Assembly: GCF_003946335.1 (NCBI RefSeq) | Contig: NZ_RHNX01000020.1 | Span: forward strand, 1-55,386 | Origin: Levilactobacillus fujinensis | Lineage (GTDB): Bacteria; Bacillota; Bacilli; Lactobacillales; Lactobacillaceae | DNA length: 55,386 nucleotides | Direction: 5' to 3' | In this document: piece by piece, positions 33,960-43,169 of the stretch | Position numbering within the stretch: position 1 is the first letter of the stretch | Layout: every line of letters begins with the position of its first letter | Notes under the pieces: generated by a model | Seen by the model: the letters and a program-made list of their open reading frames with translations, nothing else | What the model was told of the DNA's origin: nothing | Database searches by the model: none | Made by a program: the position numbers and the translations under genes

Positions 33960-35301
33960 GGTCAATCGGGCCCAACGGCGACGATTATTTCTCAGTAGTT
34001 TTATTGGGTTTACCATTATCTTCTTATTACTGGGGGTCATCGTGTTCGTGCTGTTTAAACGGGCCATGCTGACCAGTACGGACCAGGCATTACGCGTGGA
34101 ACGGTCGGCACGATTGGCGGGACCACCTAAGCAAAACACGAATAAGCTTCAGCCGTTCTCCCAACACAATCAGCAGGCGATGCAGGCACAAAAAAAGGCC
34201 ATTCACCCGTTCATTACAACCACACTGATCTTCAATGATGCCGGGAAGATTATGAATAAATCTCAGTTAGGGTCGCGTTATGACACATTGCGGGGAATCA
34301 CGTTGAAACGAACGCAGGAGGGTCAGCTGCACACGATTGTGGTTAGCGGCAAGTATAATTTCCGAACATTGTTAGTCAAGGTTCCCAAGAGTAATGCAGA
34401 CAAGTCGGTGGCTGGTCGGTATTTACTGATCATGGAAAATATTGACCCTCAGAAGGCTGCGATGAGCAACTTTACGCGGGTCATGTTGATTACGATGGGG
34501 GTCTTTTGGCTTCTGTCGATCATCATGAGTATTTGGATGTCACGGATGACGATGCGGCCGATTCTGCGGTCGTGGGGCCGCCAGACCGAATTTGTAGGGA
34601 ACGCCGCACATGAGCTGCGGACACCACTGACCATCATTCAGAATAAGTTGGAAATTCTATTGACAAAACCGAACGATAAAATTATCGATCAGGCAGAAAA
34701 TATTGCGATTGCCAATAGCGAAAGCCAACGGCTACAGAAACTGACGCAAGACCTGCTGGCATTAGCCCGGTCCGACTCCAACACGTTGCAGACGAACTTT
34801 GAGGTGACTCAGGTCGCGCCATTCCTGACACGCACGGTGGAACCGTACACAGAAATTGCGGCGAGTCAGGGGAAGAAGCTAGTATTAGCACCGGTGACCG
34901 ATTTCAAAGCGACTCTGGATCAGAGCCTGGTACATCAGCTCATGAACATTTTGATTGATAATGCTTTAAAATATTCACCACGCGACAGTACCATTACGAT
35001 TTCGGCCAAACTGGTCGGTCGGAAATGGCAACTGATTGTGGCCGACCAAGGCATTGGTATCAAAGCCGGTGACCGGCAACGGATCTTCGACCGGTTCTAC
35101 CGGGTTGATACGTCTCGTAGTCGCCAAACTGGCGGCAATGGGCTTGGGTTGTCGATCGCTCATTGGATCGTTAACCTCCATCACGGTGCCATTACAGTCA
35201 AGGAGAATCAGCCGCAAGGTAGTCAGTTTGTAACGACCCTACCACTGAATCCAAACGCTGGTATCACACCGCACCGTGGTAAGTCGCAAAAGCGAGGCTA
35301 G
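33949..35301 (+). CDS. Sensor histidine kinase (CiaH-like), partner of the preceding regulator
   Basis: A 450-residue membrane kinase. TM1 about 13-36, an extracellular sensor region to about residue 165, TM2 about 178-197, then the HisKA box NAAHELRTPL with His221. N-box NALKYSP, G1 ADQGIGI and G2 GNGLGLSIAH follow. ATG 33949 overlaps the regulator stop by 11 bases. The extracellular part lacks a recognisable PAS or Cache motif. Confidence 0.92.
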   Translation: MSNKVNRAQRRRLFLSSFIGFTIIFLLLGVIVFVLFKRAMLTSTDQALRVERSARLAGPPKQNTNKLQPFSQHNQQAMQAQKKAIHPFITTTLIFNDAGKIMNKSQLGSRYDTLRGITLKRTQEGQLHTIVVSGKYNFRTLLVKVPKSNADKSVAGRYLLIMENIDPQKAAMSNFTRVMLITMGVFWLLSIIMSIWMSRMTMRPILRSWGRQTEFVGNAAHELRTPLTIIQNKLEILLTKPNDKIIDQAENIAIANSESQRLQKLTQDLLALARSDSNTLQTNFEVTQVAPFLTRTVEPYTEIAASQGKKLVLAPVTDFKATLDQSLVHQLMNILIDNALKYSPRDSTITISAKLVGRKWQLIVADQGIGIKAGDRQRIFDRFYRVDTSRSRQTGGNGLGLSIAHWIVNLHHGAITVKENQPQGSQFVTTLPLNPNAGITPHRGKSQKRG

Positions 35302-35396
35302 TAGATTTTTAACAAATCTAGGCGTTACAATTGTCCGATTGGGATAATGGCAACGTCTTTTTTAGTCCAGTGTAAAGAATGAAGGTTCTAAAACAT

Positions 35397-35522
35397 CTAG
35401 TATGACTGTTGTAACAGCAATACTGAGAGTAAAACTAGGCAACGTTGTCCAGTCATCGCCTTACCGGCTGGCAGATATGGGCTGGACCGGTGCGAACACA
35501 ACTTGAAGCCTCGAAAGTACTG
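35397..35522 (-). repeat. Dispersed intergenic repeat copy (R6)
   Basis: Minus strand: GAGGCTTCAAGTTGTGTTCG, CTGCCAGCCGGTAAGGCGAT, GACTGGACAACGTTGCCTAG, CTCAGTATTGCTGTTACAAC, AGTCATACTAG. Nearly collinear with the copy at 27240-27370. Confidence 0.85.
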
Positions 35523-35539
35523 AGTCTCCAAATTTGGTT

Positions 35540-35583
35540 TTCTACTAAGTCAGTGGGTGGTTTTTCTCACTGACTTAGTAGAA
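35540..35583. terminator. Perfect 16-bp inverted repeat
   Basis: TTCTACTAAGTCAGTG (35540-35555) faces its exact complement at 35568-35583. A TTTTT tract is in the loop, not after the stem, so it is a weak terminator candidate. Confidence 0.45.
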
Positions 35584-35788
35584 CGATGCGCCTGAGACTA
35601 ATGTTAGGTAGTGAAGTCTGGTTATCCTTACTTGCTGGTTCAGAAACAATACGGATTATGCCCGTTTTTACGAAACCAAAGGAGCTTACCGAACAAAATG
35701 GGGGGTAATCGTTCGGCCCGTATGGGAAAGAGTTCCAATGGGGGCGCTTGTATGGTAAGATTTAAGGCATTAAGAGTACGGCGGCCAG

Positions 35789-35805
35789 GCACTTAGTCTA
35801 AGTGC
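35789..35805. promoter_or_regulatory. Palindrome upstream of the LacI-family gene
   Basis: GCACTTAGTCTAAGTGC is a perfect 8+1+8 palindrome about 110 bases before the regulator start. It lacks the central CG of LacI-family operators, so it may serve another regulator. Confidence 0.35.
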
Positions 35806-35916
35806 AACGGCCCGAGTTTCGGCCGTTTGTCAGGCCAGGTGGTAACGGGGATGAGTAAGTTATCTCGTGGTCCACGTCCGAAACTGTCTAAGCGTATAAG
35901 GAGCTTCGAAATTAAA

Positions 35917-36882
35917 ATGTTAACTATTCGTGATATTGCTGCCAAGGCGGGGGTGTCGGTCTCGACTGCCTCGCGGGCACTTAATAATAATCCTCGTATC
36001 AGTCAGGCGACTCGTGAGCGCATTCAGGCGTTGGCCGCCGCCGAGGGGTATTTACCAAACTATAACGCTAAAAACTTAACGTCCGGGGAAGCCAACGCTG
36101 TGGGGGTCGTCTTTCCCACCGCGGACCACAGCTTGCCGGAGAACCCATTTTACATTGACCTGTTGCGGGGAATTAATTCGGAACTGGTCGAGCGCCATTA
36201 CGTCTTGTCCGTGGCCATCAGTAAGACGGCTGAGGACCTCTTAAAGAACGTGAAGTCAATGGTGGCGCAGGGGAAAATCAAGCGCTTTGTCCTCTTCTAC
36301 GCACACAAGGACGATCCTATCGCCAACTTTTTACGCCAGAATCAGTTGCGGTTCGTCACGATCGGCCAGCCCATGGACAACGCGAATGACGACTTTGTTG
36401 ATAATGACAATTTACAGGCAGGTATTGGGGGCGCTAATTTTCTCCTGAATCAGTTGGGCGTGACCCATCCCGTCTTCGTTGAATCCACGCACGATTGGGC
36501 GTATGAAGAGCAACGCCGGGCTGGATACGAACGAGTTGCTGCTAGCTTTAACGTCGAACCTTTGACCTGTAAGTTGGGAGCACTCGACCGTGTTCGTCAG
36601 TTCATCAAGCAACACCCAGAAATTGATGGCATTATGGCTACCGATGATTTCAATGCGATTGAATTTTATCGGTTAGTTCGTGAACAGTTCGGCGTGCGAC
36701 ATTTCCCTATTGTCAGCTTTAATCAGTCGTTGCCGGCTGGATTAACCGATGCTGACTTACATTCGGTTAATTTGTTTCCGGAAAAAATGGGGTCGGCAAC
36801 CGTCGCGCTGCTGTTCAGCGACCGTGAGCCGTTGGAAACAAGTACACCAGGTCAGATTAAAATTCCGTACGAAATCAAATAA
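35917..36882 (+). CDS. LacI-family regulator, probable maltose repressor (MalR-like)
   Basis: A 321-residue LacI/GalR protein. N-terminal TIRDIAAKAGVSVSTASRAL and hinge NPRISQATRERI are canonical. A periplasmic-binding-like core follows (AVGVVFPTADHSLPENPFY) and the chain ends KIPYEIK. The start is set by homology at ATG 35917, with AAGGAG 15 bases upstream; the frame is open 30 codons earlier. It lies immediately before the maltose transporter, whose promoter carries a LacI-type operator, so it probably represses that operon. Confidence 0.88.
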   Translation: MLTIRDIAAKAGVSVSTASRALNNNPRISQATRERIQALAAAEGYLPNYNAKNLTSGEANAVGVVFPTADHSLPENPFYIDLLRGINSELVERHYVLSVAISKTAEDLLKNVKSMVAQGKIKRFVLFYAHKDDPIANFLRQNQLRFVTIGQPMDNANDDFVDNDNLQAGIGGANFLLNQLGVTHPVFVESTHDWAYEEQRRAGYERVAASFNVEPLTCKLGALDRVRQFIKQHPEIDGIMATDDFNAIEFYRLVREQFGVRHFPIVSFNQSLPAGLTDADLHSVNLFPEKMGSATVALLFSDREPLETSTPGQIKIPYEIK

Positions 36883-36979
36883 ATTTTTGCGGTCGGTTCG
36901 ATTGGCGCTGAAGCCAACGGACAGGCCTTTTTTAATTGTCATGGTATGGAAAGGGTAGACCAATTTCCTAAAAAAGATT

Positions 36980-37019
36980 TGCGCAAACGGTTGCATTAAG
37001 ATGAAAGCGGTGCCATAAT
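36980..37019 (+). promoter_or_regulatory. Maltose transporter promoter with LacI/CcpA-type operator
   Basis: TGCGCAAACGGTTGCA (36980-36995) is a near-palindrome with the central CG typical of MalR/CcpA sites. It overlaps the -35 TTGCAT (36991-36996); the -10 CATAAT is at 37014-37019, spacing 17. The position fits repression. Confidence 0.65.
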
Positions 37020-37085
37020 AACACATGTAGTTAAATGAGTTGCCATTATAGTTAAAAATTGTCAGTTTTCTTAGGAGGTTTTCGT

Positions 37086-38447
37086 ATGTCAGATAACACC
37101 GCTGAGGTAGCGGCTAAGCCAAAGAGTGGCTTACCCACATTACCTGCTAGCACGATTTGGATGATCAACTTTGGTTTCTTAGGTGTCCAAACCGCCTTCA
37201 CATTACAGAGTTCCCAAATGAGTCGGATTTTCCAGACCATTGGGGCCGACCCGAACAGTTTAGGATGGTTCTTCATTTTGCCACCACTAGCTGGTTTAAT
37301 TGTTCAACCAATCGTGGGTTATTATTCTGACCGGACCTGGGCACCAAAATTCGGTGGTCGCCGGTTGCCTTACCTGTTATTAGGAACTATTGTTGCGGTC
37401 ATTGTCATGTGTCTGCTGCCAAACTCAGGTAGTATGGGCTTTGGCTACGCGTCACTAGCGGCTTTACTCTTCGGCGCCATCACCGTGGCCTTCCTGGACT
37501 TGTCTTCTAACGTTGCTATGCAGCCATTCAAGATGATGGTTGGGGACATGGTCAACGATGACCAGAAGAGTTACGCTTACGGGATTCAAAGTTTCTTATC
37601 CAATACGGGTGCCGTTTTAGCCGCTATCTTGCCATTCTTGTTTGCCGCTATTGGGATTGCCAACACGGCCAGCAAGGGTGTCGTTCCTTCAACGGTTAAG
37701 GTTGCCTTCTACGTCGGTGCCGTTCTCTTGGTCATCACAAGTCTATTTACCATCTTCCGGGTCAAGGAATATGATCCAGATACTTATGCGAAATATCATG
37801 GAATCACCAAGGAAGATAACGCTGAAGGTGGAAACTGGTGGACGTTACTGAAGTCTGCTCCCAAGGTCTTCTGGACCGTTACCTTAGTTCAGTTCTTCTG
37901 TTGGGTTGCTTTCCAATACCTTTGGACTTATTCCGCCGGTGCCATTGCTTCTAACGTTTGGCACACAACGAATGCCGCTTCTGCTGGTTACCAGGCTGCT
38001 GGGAATTGGTACGGGGTCTTGGCTGCCGTTCAATCTATCGCCGCTGTTATCTGGTCCTATGTGTTAGCTAAGTTGCCTAACAATGTGCATAAGCTAGGTT
38101 ACGCTGGGAGCTTAGGGTTAGGGGCCATTGGCTTCGTTTCCGTTTTCTTCATTCACAACCAGTACACCTTGATTGCTTCTTTCATCTTGGTCGGTATTGC
38201 TTGGGCTGCAATGAACACTTACCCACTGACCATGGTCACCAACGCGTTATCCGGTGCACACATGGGGACTTACCTGGGTCTGTTCAACGGATCGATCTGT
38301 TTGCCACAAATCGTGGCTTCATTAGCCAGCTTCGCGCTGTTCCCATTATTGGGTGGTGCGCAAGCTAACATGTTCCTGTTAGGTGGGATCGTCATGGCCA
38401 TTGGTGCTTTGTCCGTCTTCACCATCAAGGAAACTTACCGCGCTTAA
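37086..38447 (+). CDS. MFS maltose/disaccharide transporter
   Basis: A 453-residue, 12-helix permease of the sugar:proton symporter group used for maltose in lactobacilli that lack an ABC system. Motifs: NFGFLGVQTAFTLQSSQMSRIFQ in helix 1, GYYSDRTWAPKFGGRRLPYLL (motif A with GRR) and WAAMNTYPLTMVTNAL late. ATG 37086 follows TTAGGAGG. It is 200 bases upstream of maltose phosphorylase. Maltose as substrate is inferred from that neighbour and the operator. Confidence 0.85.
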   Translation: MSDNTAEVAAKPKSGLPTLPASTIWMINFGFLGVQTAFTLQSSQMSRIFQTIGADPNSLGWFFILPPLAGLIVQPIVGYYSDRTWAPKFGGRRLPYLLLGTIVAVIVMCLLPNSGSMGFGYASLAALLFGAITVAFLDLSSNVAMQPFKMMVGDMVNDDQKSYAYGIQSFLSNTGAVLAAILPFLFAAIGIANTASKGVVPSTVKVAFYVGAVLLVITSLFTIFRVKEYDPDTYAKYHGITKEDNAEGGNWWTLLKSAPKVFWTVTLVQFFCWVAFQYLWTYSAGAIASNVWHTTNAASAGYQAAGNWYGVLAAVQSIAAVIWSYVLAKLPNNVHKLGYAGSLGLGAIGFVSVFFIHNQYTLIASFILVGIAWAAMNTYPLTMVTNALSGAHMGTYLGLFNGSICLPQIVASLASFALFPLLGGAQANMFLLGGIVMAIGALSVFTIKETYRA

Positions 38448-38645
38448 TCTAAATGTGTTTTAAAGGAAAACAGACGTTAACATTAGCTGATACGAGTTGT
38501 ATGGGTCGATGTTAGCGTTTGGTCGTATCAAGCCAATTTACGTGCACTGTCACGTTTAAAACTTACAATGAAGTTGTGAACTGAGCGACCTCAAAGTCGC
38601 CGGTAGCAGCTCTTGAGCGGAACGTAGAAAAGGAGAATGTTTAGC

Positions 38646-40901
38646 ATGAAACGAATTTTTGAAGTGCAACCGTGGAATGTCATTACCCATACTTTTGACC
38701 CCAAAGATAAGCGCCTCCAGGAATCCATGACCAGCCTTGGTAATGAATACATGGGGATGCGTGGGGACTTTGAAGAAGGCTACAGCGGCGACTCCCTTCA
38801 AGGAATCTACTTGGGCGGTGTCTGGTATCCAGATAAGACTCGGGTCGGCTGGTGGAAGAACGGTTATCCCAAGTACTTTGGAAAAGTAGTCAATGCCGTC
38901 AACTTTATCAAGCTGCCAATCGAAGTCAACGGTGATGCCATTGACCTCGCCAAGGATCAAATCAGTGATTTCACACTGGACCTCGACATGAAGACAGCCG
39001 TTTTGACCCGGTCATTTACCCTCGAACGGGGTAAGACGCGGGTAGCCTTCAAATTCGAACGTTTCTTAAGTGTTAGTCAACAGCAGCTTTCTGTGCAACG
39101 GGTCAGTGTGAAAAACTTAAGTGATACAAACGTTGCTATCACGATCAAGCCAAGTATTGATGCTGACGTTAAGAATGAAGAAGCCAACTACGACGAACGT
39201 TTTTGGGATGTCTTAGCGACCGACCAACAAGCCGACAGTGGGAGTATCGTTGCTAAGACAACGCCTAATCCATTTGGCACGCCACAATTCACTTCTGGCA
39301 TGGAGATGCGACTGGTTACGGCTCTCAACAACGTTGCCGTTACTCAACCGAGCGACAAGGAAGTTGTGACGGCTTACACTGGTAGCTTGGCACCCCAAGC
39401 GGAAACGCAATTGGAGAAGCGGGTCATCGTCGTCACCTCTCGTGATTATGACACGCAAGAAAAGCTGACTGCTGCCATGCACGACCTAAGTGACAAGGTT
39501 GCTCAAGAAAGCTACGATGACCTCTTACAAGCCCATACGGATGTCTGGGCCGCTCGTTGGGAAAAGTCTGACGTTATCATCAAAGGCGACGACGAATCAC
39601 AACAGGGGATTCGGTTCAACTTGTTCCAGCTCTTCTCCACCTATTATGGGAAAGATTCTCGGTTGAATATCGGACCAAAAGGGTTCACCGGCGAAAAGTA
39701 TGGTGGTGCGACCTACTGGGATACCGAAGCCTTCGCTGTTCCCGTTTACCTGGGAATTACGAATCCAGAAGTTACTCGCAATCTGTTGATGTACCGTTAT
39801 AAGCAACTCGACGGTGCTTACATCAATGCGCAAGAACAAGGCTTAAAGGGCGCCTTATTCCCAATGGTGACATTCGACGGGATCGAATGCCATAACGAAT
39901 GGGAAATTACCTTTGAAGAGATTCACCGAAATGGGGACATTGCGTTCGCCATTTACAACTACACACGTTATACCGGCGACACCAGCTACGTCTTACATGA
40001 AGGCGCCAAGGTTCTGAGCGAAATGTCTCGCTTCTGGGCCGACCGGGTACACTTCAGCAAACGTAACCAGCAGTACATGATCCATGGGGTCACAGGTGCT
40101 GATGAATACGAGAACAACGTCGATAACAACTGGGACACGAATATGCTGGCACAGTGGACGCTGAAATATACATTGGAGATCCTGGGTCAAGTCGACAAGG
40201 AAACCGCCAAGAAGCTTGCCGTTTCCGACGAAGAAAAGGCCAAGTGGCAAGACATTGTTGATCGGATGTACCTGCCGTATGACAAGGACCTAAACATCTT
40301 TGTTCAACACGACGGGTTCCTTGATAAAGATATCGAACCAGCCAGTTCTATTCCTGCCGACCAACGGCCAATCAACCAACATTGGTCATGGGACAAGATT
40401 TTACGTTCGCCTTACATTAAGCAGGGGGATGTCCTTCAAGGTATCTGGGACTTTATTGACGATTACACACAAGCCCAAAAGAAGGCTAACTTTGACTTCT
40501 ACGAACCACTTACGGTTCATGAATCCAGCTTGTCACCAGCCATTCACTCCGTTTTGGCTTCCGACTTGGGTTACGAAGACAAGGCCGTCGAACTGTACTC
40601 ACGGACGGCACGGTTGGATCTGGACAACTACAATAATGACACCACAGATGGGCTGCACATTACGGCCATGACTGGTGGTTGGATTGCTGTTGTTCAAGGG
40701 TTCGCTGGCATGCGGGTCCGCAATGACAAGCTACACTTTGATCCATTCTTACCTAAGACCTGGACCAGCTACACGTTCCGTCAGGTCTTCCATGGCCGCT
40801 TGATTGAAGTTAGTGTCCATGCAGATGGGCCTCACTTTAAGCTGATCAGCGGCGATCCGTTGACTATCGATGTTGCTGGTGTGGCTGTTAACTTGAAATA
40901 G
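38646..40901 (+). CDS. mapA: Maltose phosphorylase (GH65)
   Basis: Cytoplasmic inverting phosphorylase: maltose plus phosphate gives beta-glucose-1-phosphate and glucose, saving one ATP. 751 residues and very close to the crystallised L. brevis enzyme. Catalytic Glu487 in GADEYENN falls at exactly the L. brevis number; the phosphate loop THESSLSPAIHS type region (TVHESSLSPAIHS) is intact. ATG 38646 follows AAGGAG. The usual partner, beta-phosphoglucomutase, is not in this window. The nearby mutarotase would interconvert released glucose anomers. Confidence 0.97.
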   Translation: MKRIFEVQPWNVITHTFDPKDKRLQESMTSLGNEYMGMRGDFEEGYSGDSLQGIYLGGVWYPDKTRVGWWKNGYPKYFGKVVNAVNFIKLPIEVNGDAIDLAKDQISDFTLDLDMKTAVLTRSFTLERGKTRVAFKFERFLSVSQQQLSVQRVSVKNLSDTNVAITIKPSIDADVKNEEANYDERFWDVLATDQQADSGSIVAKTTPNPFGTPQFTSGMEMRLVTALNNVAVTQPSDKEVVTAYTGSLAPQAETQLEKRVIVVTSRDYDTQEKLTAAMHDLSDKVAQESYDDLLQAHTDVWAARWEKSDVIIKGDDESQQGIRFNLFQLFSTYYGKDSRLNIGPKGFTGEKYGGATYWDTEAFAVPVYLGITNPEVTRNLLMYRYKQLDGAYINAQEQGLKGALFPMVTFDGIECHNEWEITFEEIHRNGDIAFAIYNYTRYTGDTSYVLHEGAKVLSEMSRFWADRVHFSKRNQQYMIHGVTGADEYENNVDNNWDTNMLAQWTLKYTLEILGQVDKETAKKLAVSDEEKAKWQDIVDRMYLPYDKDLNIFVQHDGFLDKDIEPASSIPADQRPINQHWSWDKILRSPYIKQGDVLQGIWDFIDDYTQAQKKANFDFYEPLTVHESSLSPAIHSVLASDLGYEDKAVELYSRTARLDLDNYNNDTTDGLHITAMTGGWIAVVQGFAGMRVRNDKLHFDPFLPKTWTSYTFRQVFHGRLIEVSVHADGPHFKLISGDPLTIDVAGVAVNLK

Positions 40902-41062
40902 AACCGGCCATATCCGGCGAGCTTACGGATTTGGAAATTGTTTCTGACAAGTTGAAACCAATCGGAGAGACTCTTTCCAGGTTGGCATGACACCACTTGA
41001 GTACAACCTAAAACTTGAATCGGTCAGGGCTGACAACGATTCGAATCACAGCTTAGAAGAAG

Positions 41063-41110
41063 AAAGGAACGTCTCCCATCAACTGTATTGTTGATGGGAG
41101 ACGTTCCTTT
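41063..41110. terminator. Very strong terminator after mapA
   Basis: A perfect 21-bp stem (AAAGGAACGTCTCCCATCAA onward) with loop TGTATT ends TTTTGTG. About 150 bases of featureless sequence separate it from mapA, so it may equally serve the converging gene at 41307. Confidence 0.8.
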
Positions 41111-41306
41111 TGTGTATTGCTAAGGGTTATAAGTTTCAAGCTAGCTTGCAATAACCAGCTGGAGTTTAGAGCTTGAAACTGACGGCATATTCGGAGCCAG
41201 AGGAGGCCAGAAATGTTCCTAGCCGGAGAATGCTTTTTGGGGCTGACGACGTTTCTCGTAGCAAACAGAATCCCTGACAACCAGAGTGTGAGCAGATTTG
41301 GTCAGC

Positions 41307-41741
41307 CTAGAAGTCCTGTGGCAGATTCTCTTGTTGCTGCCGTTTAGCCTTGACGAGTGGCGCGTCTTCGTGCCAGTAGAGTAGCCATTCACCGCTGGTG
41401 GTCAGACTTTCTAACGCGAGTTGATTGTCGATAAGCAATTCCTTTTCGACCCGCTGTTTGAAGATCGTAATCATGGCTTGAAAGATTTGGAAGGTTTGAT
41501 TGATATCGCCGCCGCCCATGTCGACCATTTCAACGTGGAATTGGTCACGAATCTCATTTTCAATGGTGCGCAGTTGTCGTTCGGTCTGGCGCGCCAGCTT
41601 GGGCTGATTGTGGATGTCAAAGACCATGGCCGGTTCGACACCGACAAATTGCGCGTTGATCTTGGGCGTTTCAATGCCATACTGTGATGAGTCGCCGCCG
41701 AACAGGTCGAACTCACGAATTACCGTTAAAACTTCATTCAT
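41307..41741 (-). CDS. Hypothetical cytoplasmic protein
   Basis: A 144-residue soluble protein, acidic, with no membrane segment. It starts MNEVLTVIREFDLFGG and contains VEPAMVFDIHNQPKLARQ and EMVDMGGGDINQTFQ; the C-terminus is charged. A GGGAG site lies at proper distance. I do not recognise the family. Good codon use and a proper start support a real gene. Monocistronic. Confidence 0.6.
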   Translation of the reverse strand: MNEVLTVIREFDLFGGDSSQYGIETPKINAQFVGVEPAMVFDIHNQPKLARQTERQLRTIENEIRDQFHVEMVDMGGGDINQTFQIFQAMITIFKQRVEKELLIDNQLALESLTTSGEWLLYWHEDAPLVKAKRQQQENLPQDF

Positions 41742-41891
41742 GTTAGAAAAACTCCCTTTAAATTGATTGGACTAAGTGTGGGACCAATTATCTAGATTGC
41801 GAACTAACCAGTGCAAAATAAATTATGTGTCGTAATTGACATCTATTATTATACACGTGCCAGATATGTCGTGGAAATAATCACTAGAAAA

Positions 41892-41930
41892 CCCGCATCA
41901 AGCGGCCAGTTAATGGCTGTTTGATGCGGG
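41892..41930 (-). terminator. Intrinsic terminator downstream of rpsN
   Basis: CCCGCATCAA and TTGATGCGGG form the outer stem with GCCA/TGGC inside. On the minus strand it is followed by TTTTC. Confidence 0.75.
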
Positions 41931-42154
41931 CTTTGTGTCTTGTTTTGGCCGCGAATAGTCGCGAAATATAATGACACTGTCTGTGGTGAAGTTGTTGCTG
42001 GAAACCGTGATTCCGCGGGGTGTCACGGTGGCAGGTCTGACCCTTAGTTGCTGAAATTAAGGCAATCTTCTCTGTTTAATCTCAAGCAGGAGTTCTAGTG
42101 GGCTGCTACTTAGGGTTAATTCTTAGGGGTTGACCGACTGACGCCGCATGCTAC

Positions 42155-42424
42155 CTACCAACTGGCTTTCTTAACACCAGGAATCTTCCCAGCGTGGGCC
42201 AGTTCCCGGAAATTCAGGCGGGAGAGCCCAAATTTGCGCATGTAAGCGTGAGGCCGACCGTCCAGATGGTCACGTCGGTGAATCCGCGTCGGTGAGGCAT
42301 CACGAGGAAGTAGAGCCAATGCGGCATAATCGCCGGCTGCTTTAAGTTCTGTTCGACGTTCTGCGTAACGGTCAACGGTTGCGGCGATGCGTTTTGCTTT
42401 CGCAATTTTTGATTTCTTAGCCAA
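42155..42424 (-). CDS. rpsN: 30S ribosomal protein S14, zinc-independent form
   Basis: An 89-residue S14 with the C-terminal [22 protein letters not shown] signature. It has no cysteine at all, so it is the C-minus paralogue that replaces zinc-ribbon S14 when zinc is scarce. Start is TTG 42424 with AAAGGAG 10 bases upstream. Standing alone, away from the S10-spc operon, is typical of the zinc-regulated copy. Confidence 0.95.
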   Translation of the reverse strand: MAKKSKIAKAKRIAATVDRYAERRTELKAAGDYAALALLPRDASPTRIHRRDHLDGRPHAYMRKFGLSRLNFRELAHAGKIPGVKKASW

Positions 42425-42526
42425 TGAATGAAGTCTCCTTTATAATAGATAGTGATACGAGAATCCTTTGTGAAGCATTCAGCAGTGAATGATTCACGGT
42501 TTTTAGAGTCGCTATTCAAGCACATT

Positions 42527-42546
42527 AAATGATAATAGTTACGTTT
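42527..42546 (-). promoter_or_regulatory. Candidate Zur-type operator upstream of rpsN
   Basis: Minus strand AAACGTAACTATTATCATTT resembles the Fur/Zur-family dyad TCGTAATNATTACGA at most core positions but not at the outer right arm. It lies about 100 bases before the start. Confidence 0.3.
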
Positions 42547-42744
42547 TACTAACTTAGCATGCACACATAAAACTGTCAATTATCTCGACTCAGCGGTTAG
42601 ACGGTAAAATAGTTTAGGGGTTGGGTGATTTTTAGTGTACATCTCAAAAATCGTATGATAGACTAATTGAAGAACTGTGGTCTTACTATTAGCTAGTTTT
42701 AATGTTTAGGTTAGATAAGGTTGACATTGTCACGACTAACTCTT

Positions 42745-42810
42745 TATAGTTGTTGGAACAATGATACTGAGATTAGGCTTAGGTAGCGTGGTTCGGTCAT
42801 CTTCAATGTA
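42745..42810 (-). repeat. Dispersed intergenic repeat, partial copy (R7)
   Basis: Minus strand: GATGACCGAACCACGCTACC, then TAAGCCTAATCTCAGTATCA, then TTGTTCCAACAAC. It forms an inverted pair with the copy at 43003. Confidence 0.65.
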
Positions 42811-43002
42811 GGATAGTAAGAATCGTTACCGCTGAATGAGTGGCAATGACCGCCTCCGGCTTAAATTGGGTAGGCCAATTTTAAGCGCTGAATCCCTGTT
42901 GATTGTCAGAGTTTGAACTTAATTCAACAACGTTGCTAGAAGCATAAGTCGTGTTGCCTCAGGTCACCCAAATAAACCGAGAATTCGGCGGATATGGGTT
43001 CA

Positions 43003-43108
43003 GGCGTGTTCGCACCGATCCAGCTCATATCCCGGTAAGGCGATGACGGAACTAAGTTACCTAAGTTTGACTTCGGTATCGGTTACACCAGTCATAAGCG
43101 GCGTTTGG
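43003..43108 (+). repeat. Dispersed intergenic repeat copy (R8)
   Basis: CGTGTTCGCACCGATCCAGC, CATATCCCGGTAAGGCGATG, ACGGAACTAAGTTACCTAAG, CGGTATCGGTTACACCAGTC and ATAAGCGGCGTTTGG follow the family order with more drift than the 24 kb and 35 kb copies. Confidence 0.75.
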
Positions 43109-43120
43109 AAAGATAGACAA

Positions 43121-43160
43121 TAAAAAACGCTCGCACACCAGAGTGGTGTGTGGGCGCTTC
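43121..43160 (-). terminator. Intrinsic terminator of galM
   Basis: Minus strand AAGCGCCCACACACCA pairs with TGGTGTGCGAGCGTTTTTT with two mismatches. Confidence 0.8.
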
Positions 43161-43169
43161 ACTTAATTA

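Larger units (their letters stand above)
35302..35916. other. 615-base gap with repeat copy, perfect hairpin and palindrome
   Basis: No convincing gene. It holds a dispersed repeat (35397-35522) and a perfect 16-bp inverted repeat (35540-35583). A 17-base palindrome (35789-35805) lies 110 bases before the LacI-family gene. The open frame at 35611-35796 lacks a ribosome site and family features. Confidence 0.55.

Noticed and set aside
35611-35796. Plus-strand frame of 61 codons before the LacI-family gene
   Set aside because: No ribosome site and unlikely composition; it overlaps the palindrome.
40975-41040. Weak similarity to the dispersed repeat (GAGTACAACCTAAAACTTGA)
   Set aside because: Only one short landmark, not collinear with the family.
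41030-41046. tRNA T-loop-like GATTCGAATC
   Set aside because: No cloverleaf can be built around it.
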